The notes under the pieces were generated by a model, which made no database searches, was not told the DNA's origin, and saw nothing but the letters and a program-made list of their open reading frames with translations. Positions 39,747 to 48,236 of a stretch of DNA of 64,000 nucleotides are shown here, one piece after another. The stretch is taken from contig DGQM01000024.1 in the NCBI GenBank assembly GCA_002389765.1, positions 406,318 through 470,317 on the forward strand, in the 5' to 3' direction. The translations under genes and the position numbers were made by a program. Origin of the DNA: Bacteroidetes bacterium UBA4414. GTDB taxonomy: Bacteria; Bacteroidota; Bacteroidia; Chitinophagales; Chitinophagaceae. Within the stretch, counting starts at the first letter, position 1, and each line of letters begins with the position of its first letter.

Positions 39747-41309
39747 ATGAGTGAACAAAAAGGCCACCCTAAGGGGCTGTACGTACTCTTCTTTACAGAA
39801 ATGTGGGAGCGCTTCAGCTATTACGGTATGCGCGCTATCCTTATCCTGTTTATGACCAAGATGCTTGCATTTGATTCTAAAATGGCTTCAGGCATTTATG
39901 GGAACTTTACCGCAGTGGTTTATCTTACCCCACTGATAGGTGGTTTTATATCCGACAGGTATTGGGGCAACCGTCGTTCAATTCTTGTAGGTGGGCTTGC
40001 AATGGCCATAGGGCAGTTTATTTTGTTTTTCTGTGCATCGCTTATATCCAGCAATATTGATTTAGCCAAGATACTGTTCGTAACAGGTCTTACTGCATTA
40101 GTTGTTGGTAATGGATTGTTCAAACCGAACATCTCTACGATGGTGAACCAGTTGTATGCACCCGGCGATAAAAGGGTGGATGCCGCGTTCTCTATCTTCT
40201 ACATGGGTATCAACCTCGGTGCATTCTTCTCTCCGCTGATATGTGGTGCATTGGCTGAAAAAGTAGATTATAAATGGGGCTTCTTTGCAGCCGGCGTTGG
40301 TATGGTGCTTGGCGTAGTGGTATTCCAGTTGCTGAAGGATAAGTATATACTAAGTGCAGACGGGCAGAAAATAGGCGGTAAGCCTAATAAAGCCATCGAT
40401 GAGCCGGCTGTTGTAGAGCGTGAAGGTGATTTGTCTCAAGCGGGTGATGTTGCAAAAGCTGATAAAAAAGCTGAGTTTACACCTGCACGCATAGGTACGT
40501 GGCTTGCAATATATGCAGCACTTTGGCTGGTATTTATGTATGGTGTAGGTTTTAACTGGATCAGTACATTGGTGTTTGCTACATCGCTTACTGCCTCAGG
40601 CTTTATCATATCAGACCCTAACCTTACTAAAATTGAACGTGACCGTATTATAGTAGTGTATATAGCTGCGTTCTTCGTTATCTTCTTCTGGAGTGCATTT
40701 GAACAAGCTGGTGCATCGCTTACATTGTTTGCAGATCAGCAAACAGACCGTACCATATTTGGTTGGGAAATGCCTGCAAGTTGGTTCCAATCAGTGAATC
40801 CTCTGGCAATTATCATCTTTGCGCCAATATTTGCAAGTCTGTGGACAGGCCTTGGCAAACGTAATCGTGAGCCGGCATCTCCATTAAAACAAGCTATTGG
40901 TTTGTTCCTGTTGGCTTTGGGCTATTGGGTAATAGCTATAGGTGTTGATGGTGTTGATTCTACAATGAAAGCTTCAATGTTCTGGTTATTGGGTATGTAT
41001 ATCCTGCATACATGGGGCGAACTTTGTTTGTCTCCTATCGGTCTTTCAATGGTAGCCCGTCTGGCACCTAAACGCCTTGCATCTTTGCTGATGGGTGTTT
41101 GGTTCCTGGCAAACGCTATGGCGAACGACTTTGCCGGCATGTTGTCTCAGTTATATCCGGAAGGTGGTAAAGCAACACACCTGTTTGGCTACCAAATTCA
41201 GACACTGAACGACTTCTTTATGATATTCGTTGTACTATCTGGTGTTGCAGCATTGGTACTCTTCCTATTGTCTAAGAAGATGCTGAAAATGATGCACGGT
41301 CTCAGATAG
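39747..41309 (+). CDS. POT/PTR-family peptide transporter, copy 2
   Basis: A 520-residue proton-peptide symporter. ExxERF.YY is TEMWERFSYYGMRA. GNGLFKPNISTMVNQLYAPGDKRVDAAFSIFYMGINLGAFFSPLICG and LSPIGLSMVARLAPKRLASLLMGVWFLANAMAND are characteristic. A short hydrophilic linker (about 215-250) separates the two helical bundles. It has its own flanking terminators, so it is an independent transcription unit. Specificity relative to copies 1 and 3 cannot be inferred. Confidence 0.93.
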   Translation: MSEQKGHPKGLYVLFFTEMWERFSYYGMRAILILFMTKMLAFDSKMASGIYGNFTAVVYLTPLIGGFISDRYWGNRRSILVGGLAMAIGQFILFFCASLISSNIDLAKILFVTGLTALVVGNGLFKPNISTMVNQLYAPGDKRVDAAFSIFYMGINLGAFFSPLICGALAEKVDYKWGFFAAGVGMVLGVVVFQLLKDKYILSADGQKIGGKPNKAIDEPAVVEREGDLSQAGDVAKADKKAEFTPARIGTWLAIYAALWLVFMYGVGFNWISTLVFATSLTASGFIISDPNLTKIERDRIIVVYIAAFFVIFFWSAFEQAGASLTLFADQQTDRTIFGWEMPASWFQSVNPLAIIIFAPIFASLWTGLGKRNREPASPLKQAIGLFLLALGYWVIAIGVDGVDSTMKASMFWLLGMYILHTWGELCLSPIGLSMVARLAPKRLASLLMGVWFLANAMANDFAGMLSQLYPEGGKATHLFGYQIQTLNDFFMIFVVLSGVAALVLFLLSKKMLKMMHGLR

Positions 41310-41330
41310 TATTGAATCAGATATTTATAG

Positions 41331-41362
41331 CAAAGCCTCCGAAATTCGGGGGCTTTGTTTTT
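41331..41362 (+). terminator. Terminator after POT copy 2
   Basis: CAAAGCCTCCG pairs with CGGGGGCTTTG (one mismatch), with T-rich sequence after. Confidence 0.7.
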
Positions 41363-41439
41363 GTAGCAGGGGGAGAAAAAGCGTTAATCAGAAATAAAGT
41401 TTATTTTGGTGCGTTAATAACAATAACTAAAACGAGTAT

Positions 41440-42924
41440 ATGTCTCAAAACCTGACATTAGAAGAGATACAGGATTTTAAGGGTAAGTACCCTAAGCAGA
41501 TTTGGTACCTGTTCCTTACGGAAATGTGGGAACGATTTTGTTTCTATGGCCTTCGCGGTATGCTTACCGTATTTATGGTTACGCAATTGATGATTGACGA
41601 GAAAGCAGCCAATCTTCAATATGGTGCCATTCAGGCTTTTATCTACGCATTCACTTTTATTGGTGGTTTGTTTGCAGATAAAATACTGGGTTTCCGCAAA
41701 TCGCTTTTTTGGGGTGGCATACTGATGATAGCAGGTAGTTTTATCATAGCAGCCAATCCTACTGAATTCTTTTATATAGGTACTTGTTTCACCATTGTAG
41801 GTACGGGCTTCTTCAAGCCGAATATTTCGACCATGGTGGGCGAACTGTATCGTGCTGGCGACACTCGCAGGGATGCGGGTTTTGGCTTGTTCTATTCGGG
41901 TATCAATATAGGTGCATTCTTTGGTGGTATGGTGTGTGTGTACTTAGGTAAATACCATTCATGGAATCTGGCATTTGCGTCTGCAGGTGTTGTTATGATG
42001 ATAGGCTTGCTGACGTTTGTATTTACACAAAAAAGTATGGGGCCGATAGGCCTGTCTCCGTTGAGGGATTTTGTTCCGGGTAAAAGAAAAGCGTATGAGA
42101 TAGCTACGTTCATAGGTTCGCTGGCAGTTATGCCATTGATATTGATAATGGTAAGTAAGACAGAGTATACAGACTATTTCATGTACACAATCGGACCATT
42201 GACATTATTGTATCTGGTATATGAAATGACAAAGCTTACGGGTGCAGAAAGAAAGAAAATGATTGCTGCATTGGTGTTCATTGTGTTCTCTGTTTTCTTC
42301 TGGGCATTTTTTGAGCAGAGTGGTGGTTCATTGAGTCTTTTTGCTTTGTATAACCTGAATGATAAATTATTAGGAATAGCAGGTATTGACCCGAATGTGG
42401 TAAATAACAGTGCCAACTCTGTATTTGTAATAGTATTCAGCATTATTATTGGTTTGCTTTGGGTATGGATGGCTAAGAAGAAAATTGAGCCAAACTCTGT
42501 AGTTAAGTTCGGTCTTGGCTTTTTATTCCTTGCTGCAGCATTCTATACGTTCTATGCAACTCGTTTCTTTGCAGGTCCTGATGGTAAAACGTCGTTAGAT
42601 ATTTTTACACTGGCTTATCTGATTATCACATTTGGTGAGTTGTGTCTTTCTCCAATCGGCCTTTCGCTGATGACGAAACTGGCACCTAAAAAACTCTGGG
42701 GTGTTATGATGGGTATGTGGTTCCTTGCCAGTGCATACGGACAGTATGCAGCAGGTTTGCTGGGTGCAGGTATGGCAACTACCAACGAAAATGCCAGCCT
42801 TACAGAAAAACTGATTTCTTATACAGACGGTTACAAGCAATTGGGTATATATGCGCTGATAGCAGGTATATTGCTGATTGTAATATCTCCGATTGTAAGG
42901 AAGCTGATGCAGGAAGTGAAATAA
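41440..42924 (+). CDS. POT/PTR-family peptide transporter, copy 3
   Basis: A 494-residue proton-peptide symporter. ExxERF is TEMWERFCFYGLRG, where the second aromatic-Tyr pair of copies 1 and 2 (YY) is replaced by C-F-Y. GTGFFKPNISTMVGELYRAGDTRRDAGFGLFYSGINIGAFFGG and FGELCLSPIGLSLMTKLAPKKLWGVMMGMWFLASAYGQYAAG are conserved POT segments. It is the shortest of the three and has no long insertion. A strong terminator follows. Like its neighbours it has flanking terminators. Confidence 0.93.
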   Translation: MSQNLTLEEIQDFKGKYPKQIWYLFLTEMWERFCFYGLRGMLTVFMVTQLMIDEKAANLQYGAIQAFIYAFTFIGGLFADKILGFRKSLFWGGILMIAGSFIIAANPTEFFYIGTCFTIVGTGFFKPNISTMVGELYRAGDTRRDAGFGLFYSGINIGAFFGGMVCVYLGKYHSWNLAFASAGVVMMIGLLTFVFTQKSMGPIGLSPLRDFVPGKRKAYEIATFIGSLAVMPLILIMVSKTEYTDYFMYTIGPLTLLYLVYEMTKLTGAERKKMIAALVFIVFSVFFWAFFEQSGGSLSLFALYNLNDKLLGIAGIDPNVVNNSANSVFVIVFSIIIGLLWVWMAKKKIEPNSVVKFGLGFLFLAAAFYTFYATRFFAGPDGKTSLDIFTLAYLIITFGELCLSPIGLSLMTKLAPKKLWGVMMGMWFLASAYGQYAAGLLGAGMATTNENASLTEKLISYTDGYKQLGIYALIAGILLIVISPIVRKLMQEVK

Positions 42925-42943
42925 GTAATGCTTTTAAAATACG

Positions 42944-42967
42944 AAGCCCCGCAATGCGGGGCTTTTT
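42944..42967 (+). terminator. Terminator after POT copy 3
   Basis: AAGCCCCGC / GCGGGGCTT stem with a 3-base loop, followed by T. Confidence 0.85.
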
Positions 42968-43010
42968 CTTTGTTGTATAAATTATATACTGTTTTTTTGT
43001 AGCTGTATCT

Positions 43011-43688
43011 ATGAAGAAATATGCTGTAATAGTAGCGGGTGGTAAAGGTGTACGCATGGGTAGTGCTGTGCCGAAACAGTTTTTGCCGCTGAACGGGCAT
43101 CCGATTTTGTATCATACCATCAAAGCATTTGCAGATGCTTATACCGATATGCAATTGGTACTTGTATTGCCGCAAGACCAACTGAGCTATGCACAGATGG
43201 TGCTGCAATCTTTCCCTGAAAGGATAGATATAACAATAGTGGCTGGTGGAGAAACCCGCTATCATAGTGTGCAGAACGGACTGAAGGTGGTAGATGAAAA
43301 CAGTATTGTATTTGTACATGATGGTGTGCGCCCGTTGGTATCTACGGCATTGATACAACGTTGCTATGAACAGGCAGTAGATAAAGGTAGCGCTATACCT
43401 GCTATACCTGTAGCAGATAGTATGCGCATATTGGAAGATGAAGACAGCCGCCCGATAGACAGGGAACAGATGCGCATTATACAAACACCGCAGACATTTA
43501 AAGCGGAAGTGATATTGCCTGCATTTCAACAGGATTATCAAGTAGCATTTACAGACGAAGCTACAGTTGTAGAAGCGTATGGAGATAATGTGTATCTGGT
43601 AGATGGCGAGAAGCGTAATATAAAAGTGACAACGCCCGAGGATATGATAGTTGCCGAGGCTTTACTGAAAGCAAGACAAAATGCGTAG
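43011..43688 (+). CDS. ispD: 2-C-methyl-D-erythritol 4-phosphate cytidylyltransferase
   Basis: A 225-residue enzyme of the MEP isoprenoid pathway that makes CDP-ME. The nucleotide-binding start KYAVIVAGGKGVRMGSAVPKQFLPLNGHP, IVFVHDGVRPLVS and IIQTPQTFKAE are specific to IspD. Length is standard. The last codons overlap the next gene by 8 bp, so the two are translationally coupled; the coupled partner is a secreted hypothetical protein of unknown role. Confidence 0.95.
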   Translation: MKKYAVIVAGGKGVRMGSAVPKQFLPLNGHPILYHTIKAFADAYTDMQLVLVLPQDQLSYAQMVLQSFPERIDITIVAGGETRYHSVQNGLKVVDENSIVFVHDGVRPLVSTALIQRCYEQAVDKGSAIPAIPVADSMRILEDEDSRPIDREQMRIIQTPQTFKAEVILPAFQQDYQVAFTDEATVVEAYGDNVYLVDGEKRNIKVTTPEDMIVAEALLKARQNA

Positions 43689-44598
43689 TGTTTTTACCCT
43701 GATATTGATTGTATGCAGTGCTGCGTCTTTTGCGCAAAAAGATACCAGCATCTTCAAGCTACCGGTAAAGATGGATGATGTGGTTGTGAAGGCAGTGCGT
43801 AAGGGTTGGGATGTGCAGGGGTTTATCAAACGTGTGAAAACAGATACTACATTCTACAAGGCTTTCCGCAGCTTGCATGTGCTGACGTGGAATGCCACCA
43901 ATGATATACGAGTGTATAATAACAAGGGTGGTATAGATGCATCGCTCTACAGTAAAACAAAACAGATACGTGCCAATGGATGCCGTACGATGCAAGTGCT
44001 GGAAGAAAAGACTACAGGCGATTTTTACAACAGAAAACGACAATACAATTATTATACAGCAGAGCTATATGCTTACCTGTTCTTTACACAAGGGCGCAAA
44101 TGCGGAGAGGATGATTATGTAACCGGTGGCATACATAAAGTGGGTAATAGCAAAAATGAAAGTAATAGCTATAAGCTGAAGCAATTGATGTTTAACCCGG
44201 GCAGCAAGGTGACAGGCATACCGTTGATGGGCGATAAGAGTGCCATATTTGAACCGGATGTTGCGAAGATGTATGAGTTTAAACTATCATCACAGGAATA
44301 TGGTGGTGAGGATTGTTATGTGTTTCGTGCAGTGCCTAAAAAGGGTTATGAGAAAGATGTGGTGTATGACGACTTGACGACATGGTTTCGCAAATCGGAC
44401 TACAGCATTGTGGCGCGCGATTATTCATTGTCTTACAGGGCGGGGGTGTATGATTTCATTGTACGTATGAAGGTGCGTATGACACATGCACATGGCAAAA
44501 TGGTACCGTCTTATATAGAATATGACGGAAACTGGCATGTGTTTACCAAGAAGCGCGAAAGGGTAAAGTTTACTACTAGTTTGACGTATACCCCCTAA
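43681..44598 (+). CDS. Secreted hypothetical protein, stop codon within a repeat
   Basis: A 305-residue protein with a signal peptide (MRSVFTLILIVCSAASFAQ, cleavage about after residue 18). The mature part is rich in beta-strand character and contains Cys in RANGCRTM, GRKCGED and GEDCYVF. It resembles LolA-like or DUF-type periplasmic barrels but I do not recognise it. It is coupled to ispD by overlap. Its last four residues and stop (TYTP-stop) are encoded at the start of the C-rich repeat 44589-44617, so the native C-terminus may have been altered by repeat insertion. Confidence 0.8.
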   Translation: MRSVFTLILIVCSAASFAQKDTSIFKLPVKMDDVVVKAVRKGWDVQGFIKRVKTDTTFYKAFRSLHVLTWNATNDIRVYNNKGGIDASLYSKTKQIRANGCRTMQVLEEKTTGDFYNRKRQYNYYTAELYAYLFFTQGRKCGEDDYVTGGIHKVGNSKNESNSYKLKQLMFNPGSKVTGIPLMGDKSAIFEPDVAKMYEFKLSSQEYGGEDCYVFRAVPKKGYEKDVVYDDLTTWFRKSDYSIVARDYSLSYRAGVYDFIVRMKVRMTHAHGKMVPSYIEYDGNWHVFTKKRERVKFTTSLTYTP

Positions 44599-44617
44599 CC
44601 CCCTGAAGGGGGAATTA
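44589..44617. repeat. Left inverted C/G-rich repeat flanking the HEPN-like gene
   Basis: The sequence TACCCCCTAACCCCCTGAAGGGGGAATTA contains the inner palindrome CCCCCT-GA-AGGGGG. It supplies the stop codon of the upstream gene on + and ends in the stop codon (TTA) of the minus-strand gene. It is a near-exact reverse complement of 45166-45195. Confidence 0.85.
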
Positions 44618-45151
44618 TTTTTGTAAGAAGCGTTTTAAAGAACTTAAGTAGTCATCAAATCCTAAATGATATTCACAAGTATCATCCTGATTAATTCTCT
44701 CACTACCAGAAAGCTGAAGAATAGTAATAGCACTTTCAAATAGATTATTGACGATTGAGAAATTATCGAAACTAAAGCTGATTGATTCAGCTAGAAAGTC
44801 ATAATGGGCATATTCTTTGTCTCTGAGGTTCTGAATAACTAATATTTCTTCTTTATGCTTTTCTAAAATATCTTTTATAAAACTGATAGCTCCCGGTTTT
44901 AATATTTCAGTTGTTGAAGTATCATATAGCAAGTGAAAATTATTTTTCTCAGTCTTCCTATTGACAAACAACGAGCATAAATCAACTACGATACTTCGGT
45001 AATAAATATGTGAAGTAAATAGTAAGAACTGATTATTTAACGAGTTACTTTCAAAATCCTTTTTAATAGTATTTACTATATCCATTTTCTCCTTTATATA
45101 AGAGATAATCAGATGTTGTCTAGTAACTAATTGCTCGAAATTGATCGTCAT
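44615..45151 (-). CDS. Candidate HEPN-domain protein (AbiU2-like) between inverted repeats
   Basis: A 178-residue soluble, all-helical and AT-rich protein. NLRDKEYAHYDF contains R110 and H116, an Rx5H arrangement that fits the Rx4-6H active site of HEPN endoribonucleases. Upstream, FTSHIYYRSIVVDLCSLF resembles the first helical region of HEPN AbiU2-type abortive-infection proteins. Helices before and after are consistent with a four-helix bundle. It has no partner antitoxin (such as MNT) next to it. It lies in a discrete AT-rich block bracketed by inverted repeats between ispD's partner and dnaG. A defence role is inference. Confidence 0.72.
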   Translation of the reverse strand: MTINFEQLVTRQHLIISYIKEKMDIVNTIKKDFESNSLNNQFLLFTSHIYYRSIVVDLCSLFVNRKTEKNNFHLLYDTSTTEILKPGAISFIKDILEKHKEEILVIQNLRDKEYAHYDFLAESISFSFDNFSIVNNLFESAITILQLSGSERINQDDTCEYHLGFDDYLSSLKRFLQK

Positions 45152-45165
45152 AATTAAAGTTAACC

Positions 45166-45195
45166 TTATTCCCCCTTTAGGGGGTTAGGGGGGTA
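45166..45195. repeat. Right inverted C/G-rich repeat flanking the HEPN-like gene
   Basis: It reads TTATTCCCCCTTTAGGGGGT and continues TAGGGGGGTA; this is the reverse complement of the left copy with a C-to-T change in the loop and one extra G. It sits immediately upstream of the dnaG promoter box. Confidence 0.85.
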
Positions 45196-45204
45196 GTTTT
45201 TTTC

Positions 45205-45212
45205 TACCTTTG
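45205..45212 (+). promoter_or_regulatory. -7 promoter box of dnaG, at the start codon
   Basis: TACCTTTG matches TAnnTTTG and ends four bases before the ATG at 45217, implying a leaderless transcript. The -33 region falls inside the repeat 45166-45195. Confidence 0.55.
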
Positions 45213-45216
45213 CAGC

Positions 45217-47178
45217 ATGATTTCTCCCGCATCCATACAGGAAGTGATGAACCGAGCCGACGTCGTTGAGGTGATCGGCCAGTTTTTGCGCCTCAAGAAG
45301 CGCGGGATAAACTATATAGCCAACTGTCCTTTTCACAACGAAAAGACACCATCATTTACAGTATCGGGTACCAAAGGCTTGTATAAATGCTTTGGTTGTG
45401 GTAAGGGGGGCAACGTGGTAAGTTTTGTGCAGGAGCATGAAAAACTTACCTACCCCGAAGCCATCCGCTGGCTGGCAGATTACTACAAGATAAAGCTGGA
45501 AGAAACTGAGCGTTCGCCTGAACAGCAGCAAATGCAACTGGCAGAGGAAGCACTGCGCATATTGAATGAGTATGCAGCGCAGTACTTCAACGATACCTTA
45601 TTGCAATCTGAAGAGGGGCAAATGGTAGGTGGCAGTTACTTTAAGCAACGTGGTTTTACCAAAGAGATAATAGAAAAATTCAGGCTCGGTTACAATCCTG
45701 AAGGAGGCGAAGTGTTTTATCAGGCAGCACAGAAGAAAGGCTATAATGCTGAATTGCTGGAGAAAGCGGGACTGGTAAAAAACAGCGGTCGCGGCTTCTA
45801 CGATATTTATCGCGGAAGGGTGATATTCCCTATACAGAGTATGACGGGTCGTGTACTGGGCTTTGGTGCACGTATACTGAAGACCAACGACCGTGCGCCC
45901 AAATACATCAACACACCGGAAAATGAACTGTATAACAAAAGCCGCGTGTTGTATGGCATGTACCAGAGTCGCAACGCCATCAGCAAGCAGGATGAGTGTT
46001 TCTTGGTAGAGGGTTATACAGACGTTATATCGCTGCATCAGGGGGGTGTAGAGAATGTGGTGGCAAGTAGCGGTACATCACTTACCGAAGGACAACTCAG
46101 GTTGATTGGTCAGCTGACACACAACCTAACTATATTATATGATGGTGATGCTGCGGGTGTGAAAGCTGCACTACGTGGGCTGGATATGGCATTGGGGCAA
46201 AGCTTTAATGTAAAGCTGGTACTGCTGCCCGAAGGCGAAGACCCCGATAGTTTTATACAAAAGAATGGTGAGCATGGTTTTCGCGACTATGTAAAAGCAC
46301 ATAAGCAAGACGTTATCAACTTCCGTATGGAAGTAGGTATGAAAGAAGTGGGCGACGACCCCGTACGCAAATCGAAACTGGTAAATGAAATTGCGGAAAG
46401 CGTTGCGCGAATAGATAAAGCAGAAGATTTTTCCCTTCAGGATTATTATATCCGTGAAGCGGCAAGGCGACTACAAGTAGACGAAACCAAGCTGGTAAAC
46501 CTTGTCAATAAATACATTCGCGAGCGTGTAGAGAACGACCAGAAACAAAAAGAGCGTAGCAAAGCTGCAGTTGCACCAACTACAGATCCTGAACAGATAA
46601 GTACAGAGAATGAGCCTGTAGATTATGTACAGAAGGTAAAAGCCAATGTGCAGCAGGAATGGGAGCTGATAAGGGTGTTGCTGGAACATGGAGCAAAAGA
46701 AATTCCCGACTTTAAAAATGTAGCAGACAAAGTACACCAGACGGTAGACCCTGACCTGATAGAAAATGAACTGGCACGCAGGATATTTGACGACTACTAT
46801 AAATACCTCAACACACACGGACATCCACCCGATGTACAGTATGTGGTGAATAATACGGGTAAGGATGTACTGGATATCATATCGAGTGTGTTATATGTAC
46901 GCACAGACATCAGCCACAACTGGAAAGATATATATGGCATTGAGGCTGTGCATGGCGATATGAACTATATCAACGAAGTAGATAGCTCACTTGCCTACTT
47001 TGAGGTAAAGAACCTGAAAATGATGCAGGCACAATTGCTCAACAGGCTTGCAACAGAAACCGAGCAGCCACGCATTATGGCATTGGTAAAAAAGCAAATG
47101 GAACTGAAACGAACTGAAGCAGAGATTATGAAGCGTATGGGTACCGTCATCCTGAAAATCTGGAAGAATCAAATATAA
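45217..47178 (+). CDS. dnaG: DNA primase
   Basis: A 653-residue primase that lays RNA primers at the replication fork. The N-terminal zinc ribbon has C37, H40, C58 and C61 (CPFHNEK and KCFGCGKGG). The RNA-polymerase domain includes the toprim motifs ECFLVEGYTDVISLHQGG and ILYDGDAAGVKAALRGL, and LLPEGEDPDSFI. The C-terminal helicase-interaction region is helical. MISPASIQEVMNRADVVEVIG is the normal N-terminus, so the start at 45217 is firm despite the promoter box lying next to it. ruvX follows after 2 bp. Confidence 0.96.
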   Translation: MISPASIQEVMNRADVVEVIGQFLRLKKRGINYIANCPFHNEKTPSFTVSGTKGLYKCFGCGKGGNVVSFVQEHEKLTYPEAIRWLADYYKIKLEETERSPEQQQMQLAEEALRILNEYAAQYFNDTLLQSEEGQMVGGSYFKQRGFTKEIIEKFRLGYNPEGGEVFYQAAQKKGYNAELLEKAGLVKNSGRGFYDIYRGRVIFPIQSMTGRVLGFGARILKTNDRAPKYINTPENELYNKSRVLYGMYQSRNAISKQDECFLVEGYTDVISLHQGGVENVVASSGTSLTEGQLRLIGQLTHNLTILYDGDAAGVKAALRGLDMALGQSFNVKLVLLPEGEDPDSFIQKNGEHGFRDYVKAHKQDVINFRMEVGMKEVGDDPVRKSKLVNEIAESVARIDKAEDFSLQDYYIREAARRLQVDETKLVNLVNKYIRERVENDQKQKERSKAAVAPTTDPEQISTENEPVDYVQKVKANVQQEWELIRVLLEHGAKEIPDFKNVADKVHQTVDPDLIENELARRIFDDYYKYLNTHGHPPDVQYVVNNTGKDVLDIISSVLYVRTDISHNWKDIYGIEAVHGDMNYINEVDSSLAYFEVKNLKMMQAQLLNRLATETEQPRIMALVKKQMELKRTEAEIMKRMGTVILKIWKNQI

Positions 47179-47180
47179 TT

Positions 47181-47594
47181 ATGGGTAGGATACTGGCATT
47201 GGACTATGGGAAGAAGCGCACAGGTGTAGCAGCTACAGATCCGCTGCAGATAATAGCTACCGCAGTAGATACTGTAGATACAGGTGAGCTGATTGGCTGG
47301 TTGAAAAAATACATAGCTGCCGAGCCTGTTGAAATGATTGTAATAGGCTACCCCCTGAATTTTGATGATACACCTACAGATGCTACACCACTGGTTGAGA
47401 AATTCATAGGTAAGTTTAAAAATGTGTTCCCCGATATGCCTGTTGTAACATGGGATGAGCGTATGACATCTAAGATGGCATCGCAGGCAATTGCAGAAAT
47501 GGGGCTGAAAAAGAAAATCCGTGAGCGCAAAGAACTCGTAGATAGTATCGCCGCGGTCATCATTTTGCGTGAATATCTTGAAAGCCGCGGCTAA
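47181..47594 (+). CDS. ruvX: Putative pre-16S rRNA nuclease / Holliday-junction resolvase-like YqgF
   Basis: A 137-residue RNase H-fold nuclease. MGRILALDYGKKRTGVAATDPL carries the first catalytic Asp, IVIGYPLN and TWDERMTS the conserved mid-region, and KELVDSIAAVIILREYLES the final Asp helix. YqgF of E. coli processes the 5' end of 16S rRNA; it was first named a Holliday-junction resolvase homologue. It starts 2 bp after dnaG, so translation is likely coupled. Confidence 0.93.
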   Translation: MGRILALDYGKKRTGVAATDPLQIIATAVDTVDTGELIGWLKKYIAAEPVEMIVIGYPLNFDDTPTDATPLVEKFIGKFKNVFPDMPVVTWDERMTSKMASQAIAEMGLKKKIRERKELVDSIAAVIILREYLESRG

Positions 47595-47599
47595 CTTCG

Positions 47600-47607
47600 T
47601 ACTTTTG
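47600..47607 (+). promoter_or_regulatory. -7 promoter box of def
   Basis: TACTTTTG matches TAnnTTTG, 23 bp before the def ATG. Confidence 0.55.
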
Positions 47608-47630
47608 CGGCTTATAATTTAAAAATCGAT

Positions 47631-48209
47631 ATGGTTTTACCGATTGTAGCATACGGGCATCCTGTTTTGAGGAAGGTATGTGATGATATAACGGCTGAGT
47701 ACCCTGAGTTGAAAAAACTGATTGCTGATATGTGGGAGAGCATGTACCATACCAATGGTGTGGGTTTGGCCGCTCCGCAAATCAATCGCCCTATACGTTT
47801 GTTTGTGGTTGATACAGAACAAATAGTTGAGAATTTTGACGAAGAAGACAAGAAAGAATACCCGAATGAAAAACCGATAAAAAGGGTTTTCATCAATGCA
47901 CATAAAGTAGAAGAGAGTGGCGAGCCTTGGGCATATAACGAAGGCTGCCTTAGTATTCCTAAAGTACGTGAAGATGTAATGCGTCAACCAAAAGTGAAGA
48001 TGCGCTACATGGACGAGAACTTTCAGGAGCATGAGGAAGAATTTGATGGTATTACGGCACGTGTTATACAACACGAATATGACCACATTGAAGGTAAACT
48101 GTTTATAGACTATCTGCCGATGCTGAAGCGCCGTTTGATAAAGAAAAAACTGGACGATATCAGCGCGGGCAAGATAAGAACAGACTACCGCATGGTTTTT
48201 AGTAAATAA
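47631..48209 (+). CDS. def: Peptide deformylase
   Basis: A 192-residue metalloenzyme that removes the N-formyl group from nascent proteins. All three motifs are intact: GVGLAAPQ (motif 1), EGCLSIP (motif 2, metal-binding Cys), and QHEYDHIEG (motif 3, HExxH-like with both His ligands). Its C-terminal region is the usual helical one. It follows ruvX, with its own promoter box between. Confidence 0.96.
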   Translation: MVLPIVAYGHPVLRKVCDDITAEYPELKKLIADMWESMYHTNGVGLAAPQINRPIRLFVVDTEQIVENFDEEDKKEYPNEKPIKRVFINAHKVEESGEPWAYNEGCLSIPKVREDVMRQPKVKMRYMDENFQEHEEEFDGITARVIQHEYDHIEGKLFIDYLPMLKRRLIKKKLDDISAGKIRTDYRMVFSK

Positions 48210-48236
48210 TCGATACTTTTAGATATCTGAAATTGA

